Shown in pieces: positions 38,743 to 47,542 of a stretch of DNA of 64,000 nucleotides (positions are counted from its first letter, which is position 1; each line of letters starts with the position of its first letter). The stretch is from positions 1 to 64,000 of the forward strand of contig NZ_QLSU01000012.1 of assembly GCF_003268775.1 (NCBI RefSeq). Reading direction: 5' to 3'. A program made the position numbers and the translations under genes. The notes beneath the pieces are model-generated. The model saw nothing but the letters and a program-made list of their open reading frames with translations, did no database searches and was not told where the DNA came from. The DNA is from Paraburkholderia unamae (GTDB taxonomy: Bacteria > Pseudomonadota > Gammaproteobacteria > Burkholderiales > Burkholderiaceae).

Positions 38743-40356
38743 CTAGCTCACGCGCAACGTGCCCATCATGCCGAGATCCTCGTGCTCGAGGATGTGGCAA
38801 TGAAACATGCGATCGCCCGCCTCGTGCTGCACGGTCGCGATGTGCACCGTCTCCCCTCGCCGCACGTTCACCGTGTCGCGCCACGCGAGCCAATCCTCGT
38901 TCTTGCGCACGCCGCCTTGCTCGCGCGCCAGCACCTGAAACTGCGTGCCGTGCAAATGAAACGGATGATCCATGTCCGTACCGTTCGCTATCGCCCAGTG
39001 CTCGACTTCGCCGCGCCGGCTCGTGAGCGTCACGCGCGCCGGATCGAATACCGCGCCATTCACCATGAACTGCATGCCGCTCGGCATTCGGTGCGTGGCC
39101 GCACCCGGCTGGTGCATCGCGTGCATGTCCATTGCTTCGCTGAACAGAACGGTTTTTTTCGCAGGCGGCTTCGAGCCTGATGCGTCGAGCGGCGCGATGT
39201 CACGCAGGCGAGCCGGCAACGCGGGCTGCGTTGTCTCCCCCGGTGCAAAGCGGATGTTTGCCAATATCTGGGACGGACCCGCAGGCAAACTGCCATGCGA
39301 CATCGCCATCTTGTGCCGGTCGTATTGCGCCGCGATGAGCGACGCGCGCGACGCGCCCTGCCCCGCGCGCACGATCAGCTCCGCCCGCTCGCCCGGCGCG
39401 AGCAACAGCTCGGTGACACCCTCGCGCGCCGTGCCCAGCAGGCCGCCGTCGGTGCCGACTTGCGCGAAGGCGCGGCCATCGTCGAAAGCGAGCCGCAGAT
39501 AGCGCGCATTGCAGCCGTTCCACACGCGCCAGCGCTCGTCGCGCACGACCTCGATCTGCGGTTCACGCGCGCCGTTCACGAGCACGAACTGACCTTCGCG
39601 GCCGTTCATCCAGTCCATCATGCTGTTCGGGGCAATCATGCCGTCGGCGGCAAGCTTCAGATCCGAGACGAACAGATGGCGCTCGGGCCACGCAGCGAGC
39701 GGATCGGCGGCGGCGCGCACGACGATCGGCCCAGCCAGCCCGCGAAACACCTGCTCCGACGTCAGCATGTGCGGATGCGGGTGATACCAGTACGTGCCCG
39801 CACTGCCCGGCGGCAACGTGAAGCGGTAGACATGCTGCTCGCCCGGCGCGACGGGGCTCGACGGATTGCCGTCCTGATCGGGCGGCACGGGCAGACCGTG
39901 CCAGTGGATCGTCGAAGGCTGGGGCAGCCGGTTCACGAACGTGATCTCGACCGTGTCGCCTTCGCGCACGTCGATCAACGGGCCGATGACCGGGCCGTCG
40001 TTTCCGGTCGTGCCGCCTGCGTCGTATTGCCAGAAGACCGTTTGCGGCTGACCTTGCAGTAACGGGCGCTGCGCGCGGCGGGCGATAAGCGTCGCGCGGA
40101 ACTGGCCCGGCTCGCGGCTCTCGTTGGCGAGCGTGCGCAGCACGGCGAGCGGCGCGCCGGCGGGTAACGCGTCGGCGGCGGCAAGCGGCGCCTGGGCCGC
40201 CGTCATGCCGCCGGACATCGCGGGCATGTCCGACATGCCCGGCATGGCGTGCATCGAGTGCATCGCCTCGCCCGCGCCTTGCGCGTAGGCATGGCGCGCG
40301 AACAGGGATGCCGTGGCGGCGCTCAATGCGCCGGACAAAAATGCTCTTCGTTTCAT
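38743..40356 (-). CDS. multicopper oxidase, CueO/CopA-like
   Basis: A 537-residue exported multicopper oxidase. A Tat-like signal (RRAFLSGALSAATASLFA, cleavage about residue 26) is followed by a Met/His-rich stretch, residues 32-51, resembling copper-binding segments of resistance oxidases. Copper-ligand motifs are complete: HWHG (151-154), HPHPH (192-196), HPFHLHG and HCHILEHEDLGMM near the C terminus. Such enzymes oxidise Cu(I) to Cu(II) in the periplasm. A Cys/His-rich CopL-like gene lies upstream on the same strand, supporting a role in copper tolerance. No copper sensor is nearby. Confidence 0.9.
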   Translation of the reverse strand: MKRRAFLSGALSAATASLFARHAYAQGAGEAMHSMHAMPGMSDMPAMSGGMTAAQAPLAAADALPAGAPLAVLRTLANESREPGQFRATLIARRAQRPLLQGQPQTVFWQYDAGGTTGNDGPVIGPLIDVREGDTVEITFVNRLPQPSTIHWHGLPVPPDQDGNPSSPVAPGEQHVYRFTLPPGSAGTYWYHPHPHMLTSEQVFRGLAGPIVVRAAADPLAAWPERHLFVSDLKLAADGMIAPNSMMDWMNGREGQFVLVNGAREPQIEVVRDERWRVWNGCNARYLRLAFDDGRAFAQVGTDGGLLGTAREGVTELLLAPGERAELIVRAGQGASRASLIAAQYDRHKMAMSHGSLPAGPSQILANIRFAPGETTQPALPARLRDIAPLDASGSKPPAKKTVLFSEAMDMHAMHQPGAATHRMPSGMQFMVNGAVFDPARVTLTSRRGEVEHWAIANGTDMDHPFHLHGTQFQVLAREQGGVRKNEDWLAWRDTVNVRRGETVHIATVQHEAGDRMFHCHILEHEDLGMMGTLRVS

Positions 40357-40510
40357 CGATGAATTCCTCTTACCTCATCCGTACCTGAGCACGCGGCGCG
40401 CAGCGACTGGCGAGCCGCGCGTGCAACCGTACGCTTCGCCTGCGCTGCCCGCGCGCGAAGCACCTCGGAAAAACAACGGGCCGCGCCCGACGATGCGCGA
40501 GCGGCCGTGT

Positions 40511-40876
40511 TCAGGCGATGGGAGGAGGCAAGGGAGGCGCGTGCGTAATCCCGGCACGCAGGGTCACGGGCGGGACGGCGGGCATGGAACCGGCGCGCAT
40601 CCCGACGCCGAACGAAGTCGCAACGGGCGGCGCGCCGCAGTGCGCACCGCAACCGGCGACGCAACAACTCGCGCCGCAGTGACCATGCGAACCATGGCGC
40701 CCGGTTTCCGCCATGCCGCCGTCATTCGTCGTGCCGCAATGGTCGCCGGCCGCAACAACGGCGTGCGCCACCGGCGCAATGTGCTGCGTGCGTTGCGTGT
40801 GCTCGCATGCCGACGCGCCGCGCACGGCGAAGAACGCGAACAGACAGGCAAGAAGGAGACGGCACAGAAAAATCAT
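40511..40876 (-). CDS. small exported Cys/His-rich protein, CopL-like
   Basis: A 121-residue protein with a Sec-type signal (MIFLCRLLLACLFAFFAVRGASA) and a mature part rich in His, Cys and Met, including HGSHGHCGASCCVAGCGAHCG. The tail is Pro-rich. The pattern recalls the poorly conserved CopL/DUF2946-like proteins found upstream of copper oxidase genes. It lies 154 bases upstream of the multicopper oxidase gene on the same strand and is probably cotranscribed with it. Metal binding is inferred from composition. Confidence 0.6.
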   Translation of the reverse strand: MIFLCRLLLACLFAFFAVRGASACEHTQRTQHIAPVAHAVVAAGDHCGTTNDGGMAETGRHGSHGHCGASCCVAGCGAHCGAPPVATSFGVGMRAGSMPAVPPVTLRAGITHAPPLPPPIA

Positions 40877-40935
40877 GCGACCTGGGGAAACGAACTGACT
40901 GAGTTGATGCGCATCATCATATCGCACGGCAGACG

Positions 40936-41236
40936 CCACGACGCGCGCGCGGCCATGAACAACCTGTACCCCATCATGGCGCATGCGAAAGCCCTGGCCG
41001 CGAATTCATACGGCATCCTTATGTTATCAGGCATCGTGAAGGTGGACTTCCTCGCTGGCGGCAAGGTGCTCGGCTACTACAACGCCCGTGCGCTCTCGTA
41101 CGGCTTGCAGGCGGGGGCGAAGCAATACCTCGACGAAAGCAGCGGCGGGTCGATCGGTTCGGGCACGAGCGTCGTGATCGTGGGAGTCAGTGATCTTTGG
41201 CCGTACTACGCCAATGACAATGAAAACGCCGGCTAA
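40936..41236 (+). pseudogene. decayed SYLF-domain (YSC84-like) lipid-binding protein gene
   Basis: The frame reads NNLYPIMAHAKALAANSYGIL, VKVDFLAGGKVLGYYNARALSYGLQAGAKQ and YLDESSGGSIGSGTSVVIV. These pieces follow the order of the SYLF domain of Ysc84-like exported proteins, but sequence expected between GG and the GYYN..SYGLQAG motif, and between LQAGAKQ and YLDES, is missing, as is the signal peptide. It therefore looks like a gene remnant with in-frame deletions. Its stop codon falls inside the terminator hairpin shared with icd. Confidence 0.6.
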
Positions 41237-41257
41237 CCATCGTTCAGCCGGCGTTTT
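41223..41257. terminator. bidirectional terminator downstream of icd
   Basis: Perfect 12-bp stem AAAACGCCGGCT (41223-41234)/AGCCGGCGTTTT (41246-41257), 11-base loop, 41 bases past the icd stop codon. Confidence 0.85.
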
Positions 41258-41297
41258 GCATTGGGGCGTGCGGCCCCTTAACGTAGGCGTGACACGC

Positions 41298-42554
41298 TTA
41301 CATATTCTCGATCATCACCTGCCCGAACCCCGAGCACGACACCTGCGTCGCTCCTTCCATCAAACGCGCGAAGTCATACGTGACGCGCTTTTGCAGAATC
41401 GACTTCTCCATCGACGCAATGATGAGGTTTGCCGCCTCGACCCAGCCGAGGTGACGCAGCATCATCTCCGCCGAGAGAATCTCGGAGCCCGGATTCACGT
41501 AGTCCTTGCCCGCGTACTTCGGCGCCGTACCGTGCGTCGCCTCGAACATTGCCACGGAGTCCGAAAGATTCGCACCCGGTGCGATGCCGATGCCGCCCAC
41601 CTGCGCCGCCAGCGCGTCGGAGATGTAGTCGCCGTTCAGGTTCAGCGTGGCGATCACGTCGTATTCGGCCGGGCGCAGCAGGATCTGCTGGAGGAACGCG
41701 TCGGCAATCACGTCCTTGATCACGATGTCGCCGCCCGTCTTCGGGTTCTTGATCTTCATCCACGGGCCGCCATCGATCAGTTCGGCCGCGAACTCCTTTT
41801 GCGCGAGCGCGTAACCGTAGTCGCGGAACGCGCCTTCGGTGAACTTCATGATGTTGCCCTTGTGCACGAGCGTGACCGAGCGGCGCTCGTTGTCGATCGC
41901 ATACTGGATCGCCTTGCGCACGAGGCGCTCCGTGCCCTCGCGCGAGACCGGCTTGATGCCCAAACCCGAGCTATCGGGAAAGCGGATCTTCGAAACGCCC
42001 ATCTCATCGCGCAAAAACTTGATGATCTTCTTCGCGCCTTCGGATTCCGCGGGCCACTCGATGCCCGCATAAATGTCTTCCGAGTTCTCGCGGAAGATCA
42101 CCATGTTGACCTTCTCGGGCGCACGCACCGGCGAGGGCACACCCTTGAAGTACTGGACAGGTCGCAGACAAACGTAAAGGTCGAGTTGCTGGCGCAGCGC
42201 GACGTTGAGCGAACGGATGCCGCCGCCCACGGGCGTCGTGAGCGGGCCCTTGATCGAGACCACGTATTCCTTCACGACGTCGAGCGTCTCGTCGGGCAGC
42301 CATACGTCGGGGCCGTACACGCGCGTGGCCTTCTCGCCCGCGTAGATTTCCATCCAGTGGATCTTGCGCTTGCCGCCGTAGGCCTTTTCCACCGCCGCAT
42401 CGACCACCTTGAGCATGACGGGCGTGATATCCACGCCCGTGCCGTCGCCTTCGATGTACGGGATGATCGGCTGGTCGGAAACGTTGAGCGAGAAGTCCGG
42501 ATTGACGGTGATCTTTTCACCGCCGGTCGGAACCTTGATGTGCTGATACGACAT
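41298..42554 (-). CDS. icd: NADP-dependent isocitrate dehydrogenase
   Basis: A 418-residue TCA-cycle enzyme converting isocitrate to 2-oxoglutarate with NADP+. It matches the E. coli type: IPYIEGDGTGVDITPVML, GPLTTPVGGGIRSLNVALRQ with the phosphorylatable Ser and substrate Arg residues, REN(S)EDIYAGIEW, TLVHKGNIMKFTEGAF and ATHGTAPKYAGKDYVNPGS (NADP site). The ATG at 42554 has GGAG 6-7 bases upstream. A 26-bp palindrome lies in the shared region with rluE, about 355 bases upstream. Confidence 0.96.
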   Translation of the reverse strand: MSYQHIKVPTGGEKITVNPDFSLNVSDQPIIPYIEGDGTGVDITPVMLKVVDAAVEKAYGGKRKIHWMEIYAGEKATRVYGPDVWLPDETLDVVKEYVVSIKGPLTTPVGGGIRSLNVALRQQLDLYVCLRPVQYFKGVPSPVRAPEKVNMVIFRENSEDIYAGIEWPAESEGAKKIIKFLRDEMGVSKIRFPDSSGLGIKPVSREGTERLVRKAIQYAIDNERRSVTLVHKGNIMKFTEGAFRDYGYALAQKEFAAELIDGGPWMKIKNPKTGGDIVIKDVIADAFLQQILLRPAEYDVIATLNLNGDYISDALAAQVGGIGIAPGANLSDSVAMFEATHGTAPKYAGKDYVNPGSEILSAEMMLRHLGWVEAANLIIASMEKSILQKRVTYDFARLMEGATQVSCSGFGQVMIENM

Positions 42555-43003
42555 GATCGACTCCAGTAAGGGCAAGGCTGTTGTAGCGGGTGTGACGCAG
42601 CGCGTGTCGAGGCGACGAAGCCATTCGTCCGGCGCAAGAGGCATCTCGCCGTTGCAGCTTCTCGACATCCGGCGCGGTCGATGTTCGCAGCAAGACTGTC
42701 CAGGGGCACGCGGCATAAGGCGCACTGCACATGCAGTGCTGCGCGGGCGGCCCGTGCGCGTGAGGGTCTGGCGGTTATTCTAGCCCACGCCCCGCGCATG
42801 CGTGCCGCGCCCAACACGCGCATTCGCGCGCCCCGCACGCGGCTTGCGATGCTGCACCGCCGCATCCCGTGAGGCTGCCGGTCAACCCGCGATCCAGCCC
42901 GCTCACATCTTATGTCTTATATAAGACATAAGAAATAACGAAACCGATTATGCTTTAAGATCACGGCGCCAGCCCGCCATCGATTTGCTCTCACATTCCT
43001 GTC
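42555..43003. other. intergenic region between icd and rluE
   Basis: No gene is supported. The region contains the divergent promoters of icd and rluE and one strong palindrome, listed separately. The part near icd is GC-rich and resembles a long untranslated leader. Confidence 0.5.
42908..42933. promoter_or_regulatory. 26-bp perfect palindrome, probable operator
   Basis: The half site TCTTATGTCTTAT is followed at once by its exact reverse complement, centred between 42920 and 42921. It is AT-rich within GC-rich DNA, 71 bases before rluE and 354 bases before icd. The ATGTCTTAT half-site form suits a dimeric GntR/FadR-type regulator. Control of icd, a TCA-cycle gene, or of rluE is inferred; the regulator is not in the window as far as I can tell. 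Confidence 0.6.
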
Positions 43004-43585
43004 ATGCGTTTGATCGCCCTCAATAAACCGTTCGGCACAATCTGCCAATTCTCGCCGCATGAAACCCGTCAATCACTGGCGGACTGGGTGAAGGTGCCGG
43101 GCGTCTATCCGGCCGGGCGTCTCGACTCCGACAGTGAAGGCCTGCTGCTTCTCACCGACGATGGCACATTGCAGGCACGCATTGCTGAACCGCGACGCAA
43201 GCTCGTGAAGCGTTATTGGGCGCAAGTGGAAGGCGCGCCCGACGAGGCAGCGCTTGCCGCGCTCGAACGCGGCGTCGATCTCGGCGACTTCGTGACACAA
43301 CCGTGTCGCGCGAAGCGCATCGCCGAGCCTGAAAATTTGTGGCCGCGCAATCCGCCGATTCGCTATCGCGCCGCGATCCCCACCACATGGGTCGAAATTG
43401 CGATCAGTGAAGGCAAGAATCGCCAGGTGCGTCGCATGACCGCTGCCGTGGGCTATCCGACGCTGCGGCTCGTGCGCGTCGCAATCGGCGCACTCGATAT
43501 TTTTTCGCTGGGCCTCGCTCCCGGTGAAAGCCTCGACGTGCCCACGAATGCGCCGTGGCAAAGCACATCTCATAAACACAAGTAA
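43004..43585 (+). CDS. rluE: 23S rRNA pseudouridine synthase, RluE type
   Basis: A 193-residue enzyme expected to modify U2457 of 23S rRNA. It lacks the S4 domain found in RsuA/RluB and starts straight at the catalytic fold: LIALNKPFGTICQFSPH, then PAGRLDSDSEGLLLLTDDG with the catalytic Asp at about 41, and ISEGKNRQVRRMTAAVGYPTLRLVRVAIG. The ATG at 43004 is 71 bases after the palindrome. Confidence 0.92.
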   Translation: MRLIALNKPFGTICQFSPHETRQSLADWVKVPGVYPAGRLDSDSEGLLLLTDDGTLQARIAEPRRKLVKRYWAQVEGAPDEAALAALERGVDLGDFVTQPCRAKRIAEPENLWPRNPPIRYRAAIPTTWVEIAISEGKNRQVRRMTAAVGYPTLRLVRVAIGALDIFSLGLAPGESLDVPTNAPWQSTSHKHK

Positions 43586-43948
43586 CGACAAGTAACTGTT
43601 GCGCAAGCACTTTTCGCGCGTTGTGCGATTTCGTGCGAATCGCGCACCACGTCCCCCGCCTTTCATTTTTTGCCCGTTGCAAAGCAAACGAAAATTTCGC
43701 GTCAACCATCTCGCGAGACCATGCGTTATTCGACGCAGATGCCTCCCGAAGCTATCCGGCATTCAGCCTTCAGGGTCTTCGCAGCAATGCACAGTCCCGA
43801 CCGCTAGCAGACGCGAAACGTCAATTCGTGCAAATTCGCGCGAATTTGTCGAAAGCGACTGTCAACCGAAAGGTGGATGGCACGTTTACCGACCTGACTC
43901 CAATAACCGGGTCACTTGGTTAATTAACTCAAGCTGAGGATTCACAAC
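43586..43948. other. intergenic region upstream of the small secreted protein gene
   Basis: No gene is supported. The region is AT-richer than average and contains an 18-bp palindrome (listed separately) and several related gcaaattcgcg/ttcgtgcgaatcgcg segments. Confidence 0.45.
43831..43848. promoter_or_regulatory. 18-bp perfect palindrome upstream of the small secreted protein gene
   Basis: CAAATTCGC directly followed by GCGAATTTG, 100 bases before the ATG at 43949. Perfect symmetry and position suggest an operator. No regulator can be assigned. Confidence 0.4.
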
Positions 43949-44155
43949 ATGAACAAACTGATCGCTGCTCTGGTCGCTGGCCTCTTCGCATCGGCTGCAT
44001 TCGCACAAGCTTCGGCTCCGGAAGCTGCACCGGCTGCTGCACCGGCTGCTGCTGCTTCGGCACCGGCTCACAAGGCAACGCACAAGAAGTCGCACAAGAA
44101 GTCGTCGCACAAGAAGGCAGCGAAGGCTGAAGCCGCTTCGGCAGCTTCGGAGTAA
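43949..44155 (+). CDS. small exported Ala/Lys/His-rich protein
   Basis: A 68-residue protein with a signal peptide (MNKLIAALVAGLFASAAFAQ, cut about residue 19-20) and a mature part made of Ala/Pro-rich stretches and HKK/SHKK repeats. This composition recalls acid-shock-like (Asr) or histone-like small proteins, but similarity is compositional only. GAGGA lies about 8 bases before the ATG, and a terminator follows 55 bases after the stop codon, so it is a single-gene unit, probably well expressed. Confidence 0.7.
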   Translation: MNKLIAALVAGLFASAAFAQASAPEAAPAAAPAAAASAPAHKATHKKSHKKSSHKKAAKAEAASAASE

Positions 44156-44210
44156 GCTTGCTGTAAGACGCAAAGAGGAACGGCATACGTTGCCGCTCTT
44201 CAGCGCGACG

Positions 44211-44246
44211 AAAGGCAGAGCGCCGCAAGGCGTTCTGCCTTTTTGT
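44211..44246 (+). terminator. terminator of the small exported protein gene
   Basis: A 14-bp stem with one G-T pair, AAAGGCAGAGCGCC (44211-44224)/GGCGTTCTGCCTTT (44229-44242), GCAA loop, T-run. Confidence 0.85.
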
Positions 44247-44391
44247 TTGGCCGCGTGCTTTTTTCGCACGCCGCTCGCCATGCATAATCTCGCGCAGCAT
44301 ATTGCGTGATATGCGCCGCGCGAGCGCGTTTTGACCCGTTCTGACCTGGTCGCGTAACATGCGCGGATTAACCTCAAGCAAGGAGTCTCTC

Positions 44392-44910
44392 GTGCGATTT
44401 TCCCTGCGCCCGTTTTTCGTGCGCTGCGCGCTCGCCGTCGCATTGCCTCTCGCCGCTTGCGCGGCGCTCATGTTCACCACGGCGGCGACGTCGACCCTCG
44501 CACAGGCGCAGCAAATGCCGCCTGGCGCGAAGCAACCCAGTGAATTTCCGCGTGTGAAGCTCACCGCGGGCATGTTCGTGATCGACGCCGCCGTCGCTGC
44601 CAACGACGCGGATCGCGAGCAAGGCCTCATGTATCGCACGCAGCTCGGCCCGAACGAAGGCATGCTGTTCGTGTTCGGCGAGAACGCCGTGCACTGCTTC
44701 TGGATGAAGAACACGTTGATCCCGCTCTCGATTGCGTTCATTCGCGCCGACGGCACGATCACCGACATCGACGAGATGCAGGCGGAAACGACCAACAACC
44801 ACTGCCCGCGCAACAACGGCACCTTCGCGCTCGAAATGCCCAAGGGCTGGTTCACGGCAAAGGGCATCAAGCCCGGCATGAAGCTTCAGGGCCTGCCCCC
44901 GCTCCAGTAA
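44392..44910 (+). CDS. DUF192 family exported protein
   Basis: A 172-residue protein with an N-terminal signal/anchor helix (about residues 8-32) and a DUF192 domain: FVIDAAVAANDADREQGLMYRTQL, GMLFVFGENAVHCFWMKNTLIPLSIAFI and FALEMPKGWFTAKGIKPGMKL. The function of DUF192 is not established. The start is GTG at 44392 with AAGGAG 6 bases upstream; an in-frame codon at 44359 lacks such a site. It is a single gene ending at a terminator. Confidence 0.85.
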   Translation: MRFSLRPFFVRCALAVALPLAACAALMFTTAATSTLAQAQQMPPGAKQPSEFPRVKLTAGMFVIDAAVAANDADREQGLMYRTQLGPNEGMLFVFGENAVHCFWMKNTLIPLSIAFIRADGTITDIDEMQAETTNNHCPRNNGTFALEMPKGWFTAKGIKPGMKLQGLPPLQ

Positions 44911-44929
44911 CCCGACTCGCGCTGCGCGC

Positions 44930-44967
44930 AAGCCGGCCCCGCTCGCATGCGGCGCCGGCTTTTTTTG
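44930..44967 (+). terminator. terminator of the DUF192 gene
   Basis: Outer stem AGCCGGC (44931-44937)/GCCGGCT (44954-44960) with an inner GC pair set, followed by seven T. Confidence 0.75.
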
Positions 44968-45192
44968 CGCCCGCGCGACAATCCGCCGCCGGCGTGCTTC
45001 CGGACACCGCCCGCAACGAGACGCCCCCGCCGCGACGCCCTTCCTGCAAAAGCGGCGCGCAAGCGCTATCCTATTAATCCCCCGCATGACACGTGCCACG
45101 ACGGACGGCGCCATGCGGTGCATCGGGCCGCGCGCTGGCCGCGCCGCGTGCCGCCCGGCAGTTCCATGGCGCGTCATTCCAAGGAGATCACC

Positions 45193-47301
45193 GTGCCTCG
45201 CAAGACCCCCATTGAGCGCTACCGCAACATCGGGATCAGCGCTCATATCGATGCCGGCAAAACCACGACCACCGAGCGCATTCTTTTTTACACCGGCGTG
45301 AATCACAAGCTCGGCGAGGTCCATGACGGCGCGGCGACCATGGACTGGATGGAGCAGGAACAGGAACGCGGCATCACGATCACCTCGGCCGCGACCACTG
45401 CGTTCTGGAAGGGCATGGCCGGCAATTACCCCGAACACCGCATCAACATCATCGACACGCCGGGGCACGTGGACTTCACCATTGAGGTCGAGCGCTCCAT
45501 GCGCGTGCTCGACGGCGCGTGCATGGTGTACGACTCGGTTGGCGGCGTGCAGCCGCAGTCGGAAACCGTGTGGCGCCAGGCGAACAAGTACAAGGTGCCG
45601 CGCATCGCGTTCGTCAACAAGATGGACCGCGTCGGCGCGGACTTCTTCCGCGTGCAGCGCCAGATCGGCGAGCGCCTGAAGGGCGTGGCCGTGCCTATCC
45701 AGATTCCGGTGGGCGCGGAAGATCACTTCCAGGGCGTGGTCGATCTCGTGAAGATGAAGGCGATCGTCTGGGACGACGAGAGCCAGGGCGTGAAATTCGA
45801 ATACGCCGAGATTCCCGCGAATCTCGTCGAGCTTGCGCACGAGTGGCGCGAGAAGATGGTCGAAGCCGCCGCCGAAGCCGATGAAACGCTGCTCGAAAAG
45901 TATCTCGAAGATCACGAGAGCCTGACCGAGGAAGAGATCAAGGGCGGCCTGCGCAAGCGCACGATCGCCAACGAGATCGTGCCGATGCTCTGTGGCAGCG
46001 CGTTCAAGAACAAGGGCGTGCAGGCCATGCTCGACGCCGTGATCGACTATCTGCCCTCGCCTGTCGACGTGCCCGCGATTCTCGGCCACGATCTCCACGA
46101 CAAGGAGATCGAGCGCCACCCGACCGACGACGAGCCGTTCTCGGCGCTCGCGTTCAAGATCATGACCGACCCGTTTGTCGGCCAGTTGATCTTCTTCCGC
46201 GTGTATTCGGGCGTGGTGGAGTCGGGCGACACGGTGCTCAACGCGACCAAGGACAAGAAGGAGCGCCTCGGCCGCATTCTGCAAATGCACGCGAACGAGC
46301 GCAAGGAAATCAAGGAAGTGCGCGCGGGCGACATCGCCGCCGCGGTCGGCCTGAAGGAAGCGACGACGGGCGACACGCTGTGCGATCCGGCGCATGCCAT
46401 CGTGCTCGAAAGGATGATCTTCCCCGAGCCCGTGATCTCGCAGGCCGTCGAGCCGAAGACCAAGGCCGACCAGGAGAAGATGGGCATCGCGCTCAATCGT
46501 CTCGCGCAGGAAGACCCGTCGTTCCGCGTGCAAACCGATGAAGAGTCCGGCCAGACGATCATCTCGGGCATGGGCGAGCTGCACCTCGAAATTCTCGTCG
46601 ATCGCATGCGGCGCGAGTTCGGCGTGGAAGCGACCGTCGGCAAGCCGCAGGTCGCGTACCGCGAGACCGTGAAGAACAAGGTCGAAGATGTCGAAGGCAA
46701 GTTCGTCAAGCAGTCGGGCGGGCGCGGCCAGTACGGCCACGCGGTCATCACGCTCGAACCGCAGCCGCCTGGCAAGGGCTACGAATTCGTCGACGCCATC
46801 AAGGGCGGTGTGATTCCGCGCGAGTTCATCCCGGCGGTCGACAAGGGCATCCAGGAAACGCTCAAGGCGGGCGTGCTCGCGGGCTACCCCGTGGTGGACA
46901 CGAAAGTGACGCTCACGTTCGGTTCGTACCACGACGTGGACTCGAACGAAAACGCCTTCCGCATGGCCGGTTCGATGGCCTTCAAGGAAGCGATGCGCAA
47001 GGCCAAGCCGATCCTGCTCGAACCGATGATGGCCGTGGAAGTGGAAACGCCCGAGGACTTCATGGGCAACGTGATGGGCGACCTCTCCAGCCGGCGCGGC
47101 ATTGTGCAGGGCATGGAGGACATCGCGGGCGGCGGCGGCAAGATCGTGCGCGCCGAAGTGCCGCTCTCGGAGATGTTCGGCTACTCCACGTCGCTGCGCT
47201 CGCTCACGCAGGGCCGCGCCACCTACACGATGGAGTTCAAGCACTACGCCGAAACCCCGCAGAACGTGGCCGAAGCGGTCATCAACGCGAAGAAGGCCTG
47301 A
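45193..47301 (+). CDS. fusA: elongation factor G
   Basis: A 702-residue translation GTPase that moves tRNA and mRNA after peptide transfer. GTPase motifs are AHIDAGKTTTTERI (P loop), ERGITITSAATT, DTPGHVDF and NKMDRVGADF; domains II-V follow with normal length. The start is GTG at 45193 with AAGGAG 6 bases upstream. The usual fusA partners (rpsL, rpsG, tuf) are absent and a terminator lies on each side, so this is probably a stand-alone second copy; many Burkholderiaceae have two. I cannot test this from one window. Confidence 0.93.
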   Translation: MPRKTPIERYRNIGISAHIDAGKTTTTERILFYTGVNHKLGEVHDGAATMDWMEQEQERGITITSAATTAFWKGMAGNYPEHRINIIDTPGHVDFTIEVERSMRVLDGACMVYDSVGGVQPQSETVWRQANKYKVPRIAFVNKMDRVGADFFRVQRQIGERLKGVAVPIQIPVGAEDHFQGVVDLVKMKAIVWDDESQGVKFEYAEIPANLVELAHEWREKMVEAAAEADETLLEKYLEDHESLTEEEIKGGLRKRTIANEIVPMLCGSAFKNKGVQAMLDAVIDYLPSPVDVPAILGHDLHDKEIERHPTDDEPFSALAFKIMTDPFVGQLIFFRVYSGVVESGDTVLNATKDKKERLGRILQMHANERKEIKEVRAGDIAAAVGLKEATTGDTLCDPAHAIVLERMIFPEPVISQAVEPKTKADQEKMGIALNRLAQEDPSFRVQTDEESGQTIISGMGELHLEILVDRMRREFGVEATVGKPQVAYRETVKNKVEDVEGKFVKQSGGRGQYGHAVITLEPQPPGKGYEFVDAIKGGVIPREFIPAVDKGIQETLKAGVLAGYPVVDTKVTLTFGSYHDVDSNENAFRMAGSMAFKEAMRKAKPILLEPMMAVEVETPEDFMGNVMGDLSSRRGIVQGMEDIAGGGGKIVRAEVPLSEMFGYSTSLRSLTQGRATYTMEFKHYAETPQNVAEAVINAKKA

Positions 47302-47339
47302 ACGCGCCTTGGCCGGGCTTGAGCCCGCCCGGCGCACCG

Positions 47340-47380
47340 AAGCCCGTCCCCGCGCCTTGCCGCGGGGGCGGGCTTTTTTT
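47340..47380 (+). terminator. terminator of fusA
   Basis: Long GC stem AAGCCCGtCCCCGCG/CGCGGGGgCGGGCTT with a 6-base loop, then seven T. Confidence 0.9.
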
Positions 47381-47542
47381 CTGTCCGCAAGCCAACGCCG
47401 CAAGCGCTGTCCATCCAGTGGAGCACGGCGCTCGGCCCTATTTTTGACCATGTCACAATGAGCCGATTGAGCTGATTGAGCCTGATTGAGCCGATACGTA
47501 AGCGGGCCTGGCACGGCCCGCCAAAACGAAGGAGACACGACG

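Noticed and set aside
44374..47538. very long minus-strand open frame antisense to the DUF192 and fusA genes
   Set aside because: It is a composition artefact: Arg/His/Ala-rich, no motifs, and it covers genes with clear protein families on the plus strand.
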